33,154 nucleotides of DNA from Bacillota bacterium (GCA_023412455.1 JAEYNQ010000103.1:1-33154); one strand, 5' to 3'; counted from the first letter of the stretch, positions 7,658 to 14,804 are shown. Numbers and translations are program-made. Notes: a model not told the origin generated them from the letters alone.

Positions 7658-8047
7658 CTATTTTGTGCCATATAAAATAAAATTCAGATAAGCTCTAATA
7701 TCCTCTTGTATAAGGTTAACCAATTCAAAGTAGCCTTTCTCATAGGCTTCCTTTTGAATGGCAGCCACATCAAACATATTATATTTGCCTAAGTTCCTTA
7801 TTTCTAATATCTGTTCTAGCAACTTATCAGTAATCTTTTGCTCCTTCAGTAAGCCTTGGTAGTTATAATTACCCTTCTTAACCTCTGCAAGTTCAGTCTC
7901 TACAGCTTCTTTATACTTAGGGTAGTGTTTCTCCTTCTTCTTACAATCTAAGCAAAGGCAATCAGTATTAAACATACTCATTATCCTTCCTATATCTAAG
8001 GAACCACCACATCGATCACATGTTTTTTGAGTAAAGAATTTGTCCAT
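7658..8047 (-). CDS. Zinc-ribbon domain fused to DUF5049-type phage domain
   Basis: A 129-aa protein with two recognisable parts. Residues about 10-57 form a small phage zinc domain: C-D-R-C-G-G-S-L, then M-S-M-F-N-T-D, then C-L-x-C-K-K-K-E, with four Cys placed to bind zinc. Residues about 65-129 match the DUF5049 pattern: I-R-N-L-G-K-Y-N-M-F-D-V, A-x-E-K-G-Y-F-E-L-V and a terminal Y-L-N-F-I-L-Y-G. I know these as separate small phage proteins encoded near amidoligase/cyclotransferase genes, so a fusion is notable. Function is unknown. It is followed immediately by a terminator and preceded by the cyclotransferase gene (3-bp gap). Confidence 0.8.
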   Translation of the reverse strand: MDKFFTQKTCDRCGGSLDIGRIMSMFNTDCLCLDCKKKEKHYPKYKEAVETELAEVKKGNYNYQGLLKEQKITDKLLEQILEIRNLGKYNMFDVAAIQKEAYEKGYFELVNLIQEDIRAYLNFILYGTK

Positions 8048-8050
8048 AGT

Positions 8051-8503
8051 TTATTGACCTACTTCCTTTAGGCTCTCTAGATGCGCCCGCTTTAAAGTTT
8101 CTAGGTCTAAGCCGTTATCCAGGTAACCTTGATTGATAACCCCTAGATAATAAGCTGTAGGTAAACTTGGCTTATCATTATATTCATCAGTCATAATATA
8201 CGCCATAGCCTTTTTAATCTTAGTACCAATCTTAACTTTAACTTCTCTTTTCTCATAAAGCCTTGGGTAGCCTTCGTACATATCAAGAGCAGCTTCACAG
8301 TCTTCTGTAATTTCCCAAAGTACAATAGGTACTTCTTTTCCTTTGCATGGCTCTATATTGGCTACTCCTTTATAAACACCCCTAAAGGTTAATTTATAAT
8401 CCTCAAGTATTCCTGTATCCACTACTTTGGCATTAGGACATCTGACAGCCATTTGCTTTAAGTTCATATTACTACCATAGGCAGCGTAGATTTTAGTTTC
8501 CAT
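8051..8503 (-). CDS. Gamma-glutamylcyclotransferase-fold (AIG2-like) protein
   Basis: A 150-aa protein of the GGCT/AIG2 fold, enzymes that release gamma-linked amino groups as cyclic products such as 5-oxoproline. The signature Y-A-A-Y-G-S-N-M-N-L spans residues 6-15 and the expected catalytic Glu is in L-D-M-Y-E-G-Y-P (Glu77). AAAGGA precedes the ATG at 8503. It is encoded right after an amidoligase. GS-fold amidoligases are commonly paired with AIG2-like cyclotransferases in phages and proposed to make and remove amide-linked modifications. The substrate here is unknown. Confidence 0.88.
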   Translation of the reverse strand: METKIYAAYGSNMNLKQMAVRCPNAKVVDTGILEDYKLTFRGVYKGVANIEPCKGKEVPIVLWEITEDCEAALDMYEGYPRLYEKREVKVKIGTKIKKAMAYIMTDEYNDKPSLPTAYYLGVINQGYLDNGLDLETLKRAHLESLKEVGQ

Positions 8504-8553
8504 ATTCTCATCCTTTCATAAAGAGGTAGGTTTCCCTACCCCTGTGTTCTATC

Positions 8554-9450
8554 TCATGCTACATTGCGCCATGCACTATTGCCCGTTAAGTTGGCTAAGA
8601 AGTGTAGCCTGCAAGTTTTAAACTCATCGCCATTTAAGCCGAGTCTTAACATCCAACATCTGAAGGTGTACTTCTCGTTATCAGTGTATGTTCTTCTTGC
8701 ACTTGCTGTCTTTTGAGTTAAGGCTTGATTGCTAAGTGCTAGGCAAAATTGAATGTAGGCTTTTACTTTGCCAGCGTGTAGGGTGCTATTAAAAAGTCTG
8801 AACTCCACAGTGCCTTTAGTAAAGGTACTGTGAAGGTTTAGCCCATGGTAACGGCTTTGGTGGTAATGTCTTTCTCTTGATTCCCTTCCATAACCTTCGT
8901 ACCAAATATCAGCTAGTTGCTCTAAGGTTCTAGGTTTCTTTTTATTGATGGTCTTAATCAGTTCCTCATTTACCTTTTTGCAATATCTTAATCTTTCAGG
9001 GTCTATCTCTAATGCTTTGTACAGTAAATCTTCTTTGCTTGCCATTAGGTTTACTAGGTTCTTAAGGCTCGCTGGTGTGTGAGGGGTAGCATCTACATGG
9101 ATGTGAATACCGCAACTTTTATTGGTGAAGGCTCCTGCTGCTCTTAATGCTCTTATTATTTCTTGAAGGGGTTCGATATCCTCGTAGGTCAGAATGGGAC
9201 TTACTAGCTCTACTTTGTAATCTGAATTTGCATAATGCCTTGTCTTGCCTTCCATTTTTTGTGGGTCTATGCTTGAGTCTGAAACTATCTTCCATGTTCG
9301 TCCTTGCACGTCTATTGTTTCGTAAGCATCGTAGGTTCCACCTGTATACCTTGTTGCTACTGACCCAGGTTGCTGATTAAGCACCCCCGCTGCTTCTTTT
9401 CTTGTAATGCCTGTAAACTCAATTTCAATTCCAAACCTTTGTGTTTTCAT
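8554..9450 (-). CDS. Amidoligase (glutamine synthetase-fold COOH-NH2 ligase)
   Basis: A 298-aa ATP-dependent carboxylate-amine ligase of the amidoligase family. Motifs visible are F-G-I-E-I-E-F-T-G near residue 6 (metal-binding Glu), C-G-I-H-I-H-V-D near 113, Y-H-G-L-N-L-H-S near 200 and G-T-V-E-F-R-L-F-N-S-T near 212. The start at 9450 has AAAGGA 8 bases upstream; ATG at 9459 is too close to that site. It precedes the cyclotransferase and the DUF5049 fusion, a known phage neighbourhood. A 216-bp leader with a 10-codon ORF lies upstream. The target peptide or metabolite is unknown. Confidence 0.9.
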   Translation of the reverse strand: MKTQRFGIEIEFTGITRKEAAGVLNQQPGSVATRYTGGTYDAYETIDVQGRTWKIVSDSSIDPQKMEGKTRHYANSDYKVELVSPILTYEDIEPLQEIIRALRAAGAFTNKSCGIHIHVDATPHTPASLKNLVNLMASKEDLLYKALEIDPERLRYCKKVNEELIKTINKKKPRTLEQLADIWYEGYGRESRERHYHQSRYHGLNLHSTFTKGTVEFRLFNSTLHAGKVKAYIQFCLALSNQALTQKTASARRTYTDNEKYTFRCWMLRLGLNGDEFKTCRLHFLANLTGNSAWRNVA

Positions 9451-9515
9451 GCTTTTCATCCTTTCAACATATGTTTTCCCTTTCGGTAGTACACATGTTA
9501 CCGCTAGTGTGTTAA

Positions 9516-9548
9516 TTAGTGTAGGCCCTTGATAGCCATAGATTTCAT
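9516..9548 (-). CDS. Possible 10-aa leader peptide upstream of the amidoligase
   Basis: An 11-codon ORF (M-K-S-M-A-I-K-G-L-H-stop) with a good ribosome site, AAAGGTG, 8 bases upstream. It lies in the leader before the amidoligase gene, and a short CGGTA/TACCG inverted repeat (9484-9503) follows. It may be a translated leader controlling the amidoligase, a peptide substrate, or chance. Only the ORF and its ribosome site are direct evidence. Confidence 0.25.
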   Translation of the reverse strand: MKSMAIKGLH

Positions 9549-9666
9549 AACAAACACACCTTTAATTGTCACTAGTACACAAAGAATATGGACTACCTTT
9601 AAAGGGCTGGGTGAATACTTTAAATTCTTTTGTTGCATATACACAAAAGCTTTGTCATGAATTTGT

Positions 9667-10896
9667 CTAGATTAGTGCTTTAGCAATGGCATAAGCTACA
9701 TTTACTGTCACTGCATTACCTGCTTGCTTATAAAGCTGAGCATCAGAATTAACGGCTTGTGCCTTTTCAAATAACTCATCAGGAAAACCTTGTAATCTAA
9801 AACACTCCCTTGGTGTCAGCCTACGGATTCTAAATGCTTTATCCAAAGTACCTTGCATACAGGAGGTATCTAGCGTTTGTGCCACCTTTTTTCCTACCCT
9901 TCCTCTTCTTGTCTTGCTTTTTGGAAAAGTGATATTAATGCTATCCCCTACTTGAGCTTCGGTATAACCTTTTTTAGTGGCTTCTTTAATAGCCACCCCA
10001 TGACGATCTGTTCCTGTAAGCGTAAACATTGGTTCGTTATTTTTTTTCATCCTTCTACCATTTTGCCTTTTCTCTTCTCTATCTGGTGTAAGTACTGGAT
10101 AGGCTTCTAAAACCCCACTATTCATAGCGGTACGATTTACAACTCCAGCTGTATACCTTGAAGTGATACAACGTGCTGTTTCAGTTATTTGGGTTTTAGT
10201 ATTAGATTGGTCTATAAAATAAAGCCCTGTTTTACCACCTTCTCCTCCACCATTACCAGTCAAGGTACAAGAAATACCTGCTGGATTATAAACACGTTCC
10301 CCTTGGCAACCACCTATAACTTGCTTAAGAGTTGCTGTGTTTTCTGCTGAGATAGGTAATATTTCTCGTCTACCTCTGCTTCTAAGATTTGCAATAATGA
10401 ACACTCGCTCTCTATTTTGTGGGACTCCAAAGTCTTTGGAATTAAGCACCTGCCACTTACAGTCGTACCCTGCTTGGTCCATTTCAAATAAAACGGTTGC
10501 AAAGTCGAAGCCTGAATTAATTGAGAGCAAGTTCTTAACGTTTTCAACAAGAAGGTATGTGGGCTTATCACTTTCTTCTTTGCCTTTGAGGAGGTCAATA
10601 ATGTTGAAATAAATACCACTTCTTTTTCCGACCAATCCTCGTTGTTTTCCTGCAACGGAGATGTCTTGGCAAGGGAATCCAAAGCACCAGATGTCTGCAT
10701 ATGGTATTTGTTCTGATTTAATTCTTGTAACATCATTTGCATACCACTCTCCTTCCGTATTGTACATTGCTTCATAAGAAGCTTTAGCAAATTTATCATA
10801 CTCGCAATAACCAATGCACTTATATCCAGCAAGCTCTAAGCCTAAACGAAAACCGCCGATACCAGAGCATAAATCAAGGAAGGTCAGCTGTTTCAT
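9667..10896 (-). CDS. DNA C5-cytosine methyltransferase (phage orphan)
   Basis: A 409-aa m5C methyltransferase. Motif I is D-L-C-S-G-I-G-G-F near residue 8. The catalytic motif IV is G-F-P-C-Q-D-I (Cys76), motif VI E-N-V-K-N-L, motif VIII Q-N-R-E-R-V-F. The C-terminal motifs are R-L-T-P-R-E-C-F-R-L-Q-G-F-P and K-Q-A-G-N-A-V. The target recognition region lies roughly at 195-340. ATG at 10896 has AAGG 8 bases upstream. It overlaps the ParB-methylase by 23 bp. No restriction gene is adjacent, so it is probably an orphan that protects phage DNA. It is distinct from the two methylases at 30.3-32.4 kb (different first motif, C-S-G-I-G-G versus C-G-C-G-G). Confidence 0.93.
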   Translation of the reverse strand: MKQLTFLDLCSGIGGFRLGLELAGYKCIGYCEYDKFAKASYEAMYNTEGEWYANDVTRIKSEQIPYADIWCFGFPCQDISVAGKQRGLVGKRSGIYFNIIDLLKGKEESDKPTYLLVENVKNLLSINSGFDFATVLFEMDQAGYDCKWQVLNSKDFGVPQNRERVFIIANLRSRGRREILPISAENTATLKQVIGGCQGERVYNPAGISCTLTGNGGGEGGKTGLYFIDQSNTKTQITETARCITSRYTAGVVNRTAMNSGVLEAYPVLTPDREEKRQNGRRMKKNNEPMFTLTGTDRHGVAIKEATKKGYTEAQVGDSINITFPKSKTRRGRVGKKVAQTLDTSCMQGTLDKAFRIRRLTPRECFRLQGFPDELFEKAQAVNSDAQLYKQAGNAVTVNVAYAIAKALI

Positions 10897-12130
10897 TTGG
10901 CTCACCTTCTTTAATTAAATCTGCATATTTTGTTTTCATACCATTTCGTATTAAATACACTTCATCGCTACAACCTTTGTATTCAATATATCTTTTTACA
11001 ATAACATCTGCATATTTCTCATCTAATTCAATGGTTCGGCATATACGATTGGTCTGCTCGCAAGCTATTAAAGTAGAACCACTTCCACCAAAGGGATCTA
11101 ATACAATGCAGTTACTCATACATGAGTTTTGTATTGGATAGGCTATAAGATTAATCGGCTTCATTGTTGGATGAAGTTCATTTCTTGATGGTCTATCAAA
11201 ATCCCAAATGGTAGACTGCTTTCTATCGGAATACCACATATGTTTGCCACTTATTTTCCAGCCAAATAAAACAGGTTCATGTTGCCACTGGTAAGGACTT
11301 CTGCCAAGCACAATACTTTGCTTCCTCCAGATACAGGTTTCAGATAAATAGAAGCCAGCTGCTTTAAAAGCCTTTCTAAAATTAAGCCCCTCTGTATCAG
11401 CATGAAAAACATAAATGCTTGCATCTCGTTCCATGTTCTGTTCCATATTTACAAAGGCAGCAAATAAGAATTTATAAAATTCATCATCCTTAAGATTATC
11501 ATTCTGAATCGTTCCAGCTACACCTTCATATGCCACATTGTATGGTGGATCGGTTACTACTAGATTTGCTTTCTTACTTTCCATTAATACTTCATATACT
11601 TCTGGTAAAGTAGCATCTCCACAAATTAATCGGTGCTGACCCAACTCCCAAACATCACCTTGGTTTGTCATAGCTGGTTGTTTCAGTTCAGCATCTACAT
11701 CAAAGTTATCTTCATTAATGTCCTTATCATGAACGGCATTAAATAGCTGTTCAATCTCTGGTGGTTCAAATCCTGTAAAAGCCACATCAAAATCGGATGC
11801 TTGCAAATCTTTAATAAGGTCTGCTAATAACTCTTTGTTCCATTCTCCAGTAATCTTATTAAGGGCAATGTTCAGTGCCTTTTCCTTTGTTTTGTCTATG
11901 TCGATTACGATACAATCAATTTCCTCATAGCCAAGTGTTTGAAGCACTGTGGCTCTTTGATGTCCACCAATAATGGTTAAGTCTGCATTTACAATGATTG
12001 GTTCAACATAGCCAAATTCTGTAATGCTATTTTTAATCTTCTCAAATTCCTTATCCCCTGGCTTTAGCTTTTTACGAGGATTATAAGTAGCAGGTACTAA
12101 ATCAGATATCTTTAATTTTCTAAACTCCAT
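10874..12130 (-). CDS. ParB-like domain fused to N6-adenine/N4-cytosine DNA methylase
   Basis: A 418-aa fusion. Residues 1-95 are a ParB N-terminal-like domain (L-V-P-A-T-Y-N-P-R-K at 11-20, G-G-H-Q-R at 55-59). The C-terminal part is an amino-methyltransferase with D-P-P-Y (194-197) followed by D-P-F-G-G-S-G-S (345-352), an order typical of beta-class enzymes. GGAGG lies 7 bases before ATG 12130. It follows the HTH/zinc gene by 3 bp and overlaps the Dcm-type gene. Such fusions are common in Firmicute phages, where they methylate phage DNA. Whether it makes 6mA or 4mC cannot be read from the motif. Confidence 0.94.
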   Translation of the reverse strand: MEFRKLKISDLVPATYNPRKKLKPGDKEFEKIKNSITEFGYVEPIIVNADLTIIGGHQRATVLQTLGYEEIDCIVIDIDKTKEKALNIALNKITGEWNKELLADLIKDLQASDFDVAFTGFEPPEIEQLFNAVHDKDINEDNFDVDAELKQPAMTNQGDVWELGQHRLICGDATLPEVYEVLMESKKANLVVTDPPYNVAYEGVAGTIQNDNLKDDEFYKFLFAAFVNMEQNMERDASIYVFHADTEGLNFRKAFKAAGFYLSETCIWRKQSIVLGRSPYQWQHEPVLFGWKISGKHMWYSDRKQSTIWDFDRPSRNELHPTMKPINLIAYPIQNSCMSNCIVLDPFGGSGSTLIACEQTNRICRTIELDEKYADVIVKRYIEYKGCSDEVYLIRNGMKTKYADLIKEGEPNETADLP

Positions 12131-12133
12131 CCC

Positions 12134-12556
12134 TTACCCTCCAAATCTATATTTTATATAACACTCATGGGAGCAGTACTTTCTGCTTTTATTTCCATAA
12201 CTTTCAAATGCCGTCCCACACTCTTTACAAACAATGGTATATACTGCAGTTTCTTTTCTCATGCCTTCTTCTGGATGAGCTTTCCACCAAGTTCTTCTAC
12301 ATTGGTCTGAACAAAACTTTCTGGCTCTGCCTTGTTTAGGTTGTTTTATAGTTTTACCACAGCAAACGCAAGCTTCACCTCTATCCATCTGCTCTTTAAT
12401 ATTCAGAAATACTACAGCAGCATCCCCATCAAGCCCATGTGTTTTGCAGTAGTTCCTAACTACATCTCTTGATAACCCCAGAACAGAAGCTATAGCTTTA
12501 TAGCCTACACCCTTTAGACGATATTCCTTGATTTTCTTCTTTTCCAAGTTGGTCAT
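12134..12556 (-). CDS. HTH protein with two treble-clef zinc segments (phage sigma-70-like annotation)
   Basis: A 140-aa protein. Residues 5-42 form a sigma-region-4-like HTH (E-Y-R-L-K-G-V-G-Y-K-A-I-A, then L-S-R-D-V-V-R-N-Y-C). Two zinc segments follow: C-V-C-C-G-K plus F-C-S-D-Q-C-R-R-T-W-W, and C-K-E-C-G-T plus Y-C-S-H-E-C. Phage homologues are often labelled sigma-70 subunits, but there is no region 2, so it is unlikely to be a full sigma factor. A DNA-binding role near the cos-like region is plausible. The ribosome site AAAGGAG lies about 12 bases upstream, so initiation may be weak. Confidence 0.82.
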   Translation of the reverse strand: MTNLEKKKIKEYRLKGVGYKAIASVLGLSRDVVRNYCKTHGLDGDAAVVFLNIKEQMDRGEACVCCGKTIKQPKQGRARKFCSDQCRRTWWKAHPEEGMRKETAVYTIVCKECGTAFESYGNKSRKYCSHECYIKYRFGG

Positions 12557-12916
12557 TGTCTACTGATTCTCCTTTCTAATTTGCTGAGAGGTATTTAATA
12601 ACCACATAAAAAGTAGCAAAAACTATCCCCTTTTTTACATCAAGTGAAGCTTTTTTGAAATAACGAGTGCAACAAAAAAATCTTAAAAGCATGAGTAATA
12701 TCAATGTTTTTAAGACTTTCTTTGTTTTTTCTCTGAACTACCTTTTAGCAAATATTATATTGAATTAAGCCCTTTAAAATAAAGGTTTTGAATGCTCATT
12801 AACCAAGCTAAAACTATATCCCCCCTGCTTAATTATGCGAAAACTCACACGAAGGGGCGCATCGGTCTTGAGTATCAAAGGTTGTAGAAATTTGATTGCC
12901 CCTACCCTCTCTGTGG
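12557..12916. other. Non-coding interval with cos-like packaging region
   Basis: A 360-bp gene-free stretch between the HNH nuclease gene and the HTH/zinc gene. The candidate cos region is 12820-12903: CCCCCC at 12820-12825, GGGGCGC at 12854-12860 followed by ATCGGTC, and an inverted repeat AGGGGC (12853-12858) / GCCCCT (12898-12903). C/G-rich patches of this form stand out in very AT-rich DNA and resemble cos segments next to HNH genes in other Firmicute phages. An AT-rich stem TCTTAAAA/TTTTAAGA lies near 12681-12717. I saw no convincing ORF in the interval. Confidence 0.45.
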
Positions 12917-13270
12917 CTAATATTTGTACTCTACATATCTATCTTCAGTCATTGTCTTTTTATCATGACAAGGTTTACAAAGTGGTTGCCAGTTGTTCTC
13001 ATCCCAAAAGAGAATGTCATTACCTCTATGTGGTTTGATATGATCTACAACAGTAGACTTCGTTAATCGGTTCTCCTGTTGGCACTTAACACATAAAGGG
13101 TGTGCTTTTAAAAATCTACTTCTTGCTACTCGCCAACTAGATGTGTACCCTCTACTTCCTGCACTTGCTCGATCACTACTATGCATTGCTTTATGCTCTT
13201 CACAATACTGACTATTGGTAAGCTTAGGACAACTTGGATGCTTACATGGTTTCATAGGCTTTCTAGGCAC
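12917..13270 (-). CDS. HNH endonuclease (packaging-associated)
   Basis: A 117-aa HNH nuclease. The N-terminus has a zinc segment (C-K-H-P-S-C, then Y-C-E-E-H-K). The HNH core is C-V-K-C-Q-Q-E, V-V-D-H-I-K-P-H-R-G and N-W-Q-P-L-C-K-P-C-H-D-K-K. In HK97-like phages with P27-type TerS, an HNH protein next to cos is required with terminase for end cleavage. I take the GTG at 13270, with AGAGG 8 bases upstream, over the GTG at 13279. A perfect 11-bp hairpin (13294-13328) precedes the ribosome site. Here 5 kb of other genes separate it from TerS. Confidence 0.92.
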   Translation of the reverse strand: MPRKPMKPCKHPSCPKLTNSQYCEEHKAMHSSDRASAGSRGYTSSWRVARSRFLKAHPLCVKCQQENRLTKSTVVDHIKPHRGNDILFWDENNWQPLCKPCHDKKTMTEDRYVEYKY

Positions 13271-13293
13271 TGCTATCACCTCTTCCTTATGTA

Positions 13294-13328
13294 CGAAGCG
13301 TAGTGAAAGGATGAAAGACTACGCTTCG
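13294..13328. promoter_or_regulatory. Perfect 11-bp hairpin upstream of the HNH gene
   Basis: CGAAGCGTAGT (13294-13304) pairs with ACTACGCTTCG (13318-13328) around a 13-base loop. No T-run follows on the minus strand, so it is not a standard terminator. It lies 23 bp ahead of the HNH start and directly after the terminator at 13337-13368 in the direction of transcription. A 5' RNA-stabilising element or antitermination-related structure is possible. Confidence 0.5.
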
Positions 13329-13336
13329 GCAAGCAT

Positions 13337-13368
13337 AAAAAAAGAACCAAAGACAATGTCTCGGTTCT
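13337..13368 (-). terminator. Rho-independent terminator in the late control region
   Basis: AGAACC (13343-13348) pairs with GGTTCT (13363-13368), with an inner AGAC/GTCT extension. On the minus strand the stem is followed by a run of seven T (13337-13343). It lies about 180 bp after the HNH-like cargo gene and only about 15 bases downstream of the predicted start from the extended -10 at 13390. Confidence 0.75.
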
Positions 13369-13389
13369 CTATCTACTTCTCGCATCTTA

Positions 13390-13464
13390 ATAATAACACA
13401 AAGGAAATGAAAAGTCAGTCTACTCTTAGTCTACTCTTAGTCAACCATTACTGTAACTACTCTT
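13390..13464 (-). promoter_or_regulatory. Candidate late promoter with upstream direct repeats
   Basis: On the minus strand an extended -10, TG-T-TATTAT (13390-13398), has no good -35. Just upstream are three copies of CTACTCTT on the plus strand (13420-13427, 13431-13438, 13457-13464). The first two are inside a perfect 11-bp tandem repeat, AGTCTACTCTT (13417-13438). A promoter lacking a -35 but with repeats at helical-turn spacing is typical of activator-dependent promoters. The 162-aa phage regulator encoded at 14805-15293 is the obvious candidate activator. This assignment is inference. Confidence 0.45.
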
Positions 13465-13551
13465 TATCGTACATCTATTTTTACTTTTAAGTTTTTAATT
13501 CCTGTATCTGTTATTTTTATTACAATTATGTAGAGTTAACACCTGCAAATC

Positions 13552-14295
13552 TTATTTTTTTATATTTAAGTACTCATGTATAACCCCATGAAGATCAAAA
13601 TCATCTATGTTATCAAACAAATTTGGAGTACCATATATTCCAGGCTGTGGATAAAGACGTATTGCACCTTCATCTTCATACCAAATATTAGCTGAACTTT
13701 CATAAAAAACAACCTTAATTAATAAACTTTTAATTTGAAATGTTATCGTGTACCTTTTTATATTGGAATTAGTAGAAATCGCTTTATCTTTTATGACTAA
13801 TCCACCACTTGACTGTCTCCACTCTATTTTTGAGTCACTTCTGCAAAAAGCCAAGTCTATGAATACCCCTTTTGGAATACTTCCTGTATAAAGTATAGTA
13901 TAATGATCTTCAGGAATAATTTTGCTATAATTAGTAGCTGAATTTAAAAGAATAACATTTTTAAATGCCCATTTTGCAATAACATCATAATTCTCTTTAA
14001 GAAATTTCACCTCATCTTTAATATTTTCCATATTCATAAGATTAATAATATGTTTTTGACAATCACCCTCTAATTGACTCATCCAACCATTATTACATTT
14101 CTCACATACCAATCCATTTACTAATTTAGAAAACGGGTGTTTTCTATTGGACTTAGGAATACCCATTGAATTAGCATGTGTCATCATAACATCAGCATTA
14201 TATATCTCAAGTTCTTTCAACAACCACTGAGCAAAAATATGTTCTTTACTTAAATTTGTTTGATTACAAAAAACGCAAGTTCGCATCGCTACCAT
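13552..14295 (-). CDS. HNH-like cargo protein with its own promoter
   Basis: A 247-aa protein. The N-terminal 100 residues carry a degenerate HNH/treble-clef pattern: C-V-F-C-N-Q-T-N-L-S-K-E-H-I-F near 7-21, and C-E-K-C-N-N-G-W-M-S-Q-L-E near 79-91. This layout recurs in standalone bacterial HNH-like proteins of unknown role. The C-terminal 150 residues appear beta-rich and I do not recognise them. TGGAG precedes ATG 14295 by 6 bases. A promoter (14372-14400) lies about 75 bp upstream, so it is expressed independently between MazF and the late region. Its role as moron or defence nuclease is inference. Confidence 0.78.
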   Translation of the reverse strand: MVAMRTCVFCNQTNLSKEHIFAQWLLKELEIYNADVMMTHANSMGIPKSNRKHPFSKLVNGLVCEKCNNGWMSQLEGDCQKHIINLMNMENIKDEVKFLKENYDVIAKWAFKNVILLNSATNYSKIIPEDHYTILYTGSIPKGVFIDLAFCRSDSKIEWRQSSGGLVIKDKAISTNSNIKRYTITFQIKSLLIKVVFYESSANIWYEDEGAIRLYPQPGIYGTPNLFDNIDDFDLHGVIHEYLNIKK

Positions 14296-14371
14296 AATGT
14301 TCTCCAGTCTATAGAAGGTTAATCTTATTAATAAATATAAAGTATACCTTAATCATTATACTGAATATTTA

Positions 14372-14400
14372 ATAATATTTCTAGTAAAAATAGCAGTCAA
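14372..14400 (-). promoter_or_regulatory. Promoter for the HNH-like cargo gene
   Basis: On the minus strand, -35 TTGACT (14395-14400), a 17-base spacer and -10 TATTAT (14372-14377). The -35 lies inside an imperfect stem (GCAGT/ACTGC) that is followed by TATTTTT and may terminate the mazF transcript, so the two signals appear to overlap. Confidence 0.65.
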
Positions 14401-14424
14401 CCCTTTAAGTCAACTGCCACTCCT

Positions 14425-14790
14425 TTAATTATATTCATCATAAGCCCCAATTTGTATCTGCAATGCTACCGTAATTTGCCCCATTACCATCTCATCATTG
14501 ACTTCACCTATTTTCTCCCCTAAAAACTTCTTGTCCAAAGTTTCCACTTGCTCAGCTAACGCCATGCTTGGTCTACCCAATCCAGTATGTATTCTAGTTG
14601 GTATTTGTATATGGGTAGGAAGGTATTTCTTCTTCCATGTTCTTGCTGTCAAAGGAATGACTGTTACTACTGGTGAATTTGTATTCGCCTTATTATTACT
14701 TACTACAATAGCTGGCCTTACGCCACTTTGCTTATATGAATCATGATTTATTCCAAAATCAACATAATAGATATCGCCACGTCTACACAT
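14425..14790 (-). CDS. mazF: MazF/PemK-family endoribonuclease toxin, no adjacent antitoxin
   Basis: A 121-aa protein matching the MazF/PemK family of sequence-specific mRNA interferases. Features are R-G-D-I-Y-Y-V-D-F-G near the N-terminus, Q-S-G-V-R-P-A-I-V-V-S-N-N-K-A-N near 21-36, S-P-V-V-T-V-I-P-L-T-A-R, P-T-H-I-Q-I and S-M-A-L-A-E-Q-V-E-T-L-D. The catalytic Arg of the family is in the G-V-R-P segment. AAGGAG lies 7 bases before the ATG. No MazE-like gene is adjacent: upstream is the late regulator, downstream the HNH-like gene. It may rely on a chromosomal antitoxin or be a phage host-shutoff factor. Confidence 0.9.
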   Translation of the reverse strand: MCRRGDIYYVDFGINHDSYKQSGVRPAIVVSNNKANTNSPVVTVIPLTARTWKKKYLPTHIQIPTRIHTGLGRPSMALAEQVETLDKKFLGEKIGEVNDEMVMGQITVALQIQIGAYDEYN

Positions 14791-14804
14791 ATTTTTTCTC
14801 CTTC

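Noticed and set aside
10314..10832. 172-aa minus-strand ORF
   Set aside because: It lies wholly inside the Dcm-type methylase gene in another frame. The methylase shows all family motifs, so this is a shadow.
12134..12556. True sigma-70 factor
   Set aside because: Only a region-4-like HTH and zinc segments are present. There is no region 2, so core RNA polymerase recruitment is unlikely.
12835..13038. 67-aa plus-strand ORF over the cos-like region
   Set aside because: It overlaps the end of the HNH gene antisense and the GC-rich cos-like patch. It has no homologue-like features.
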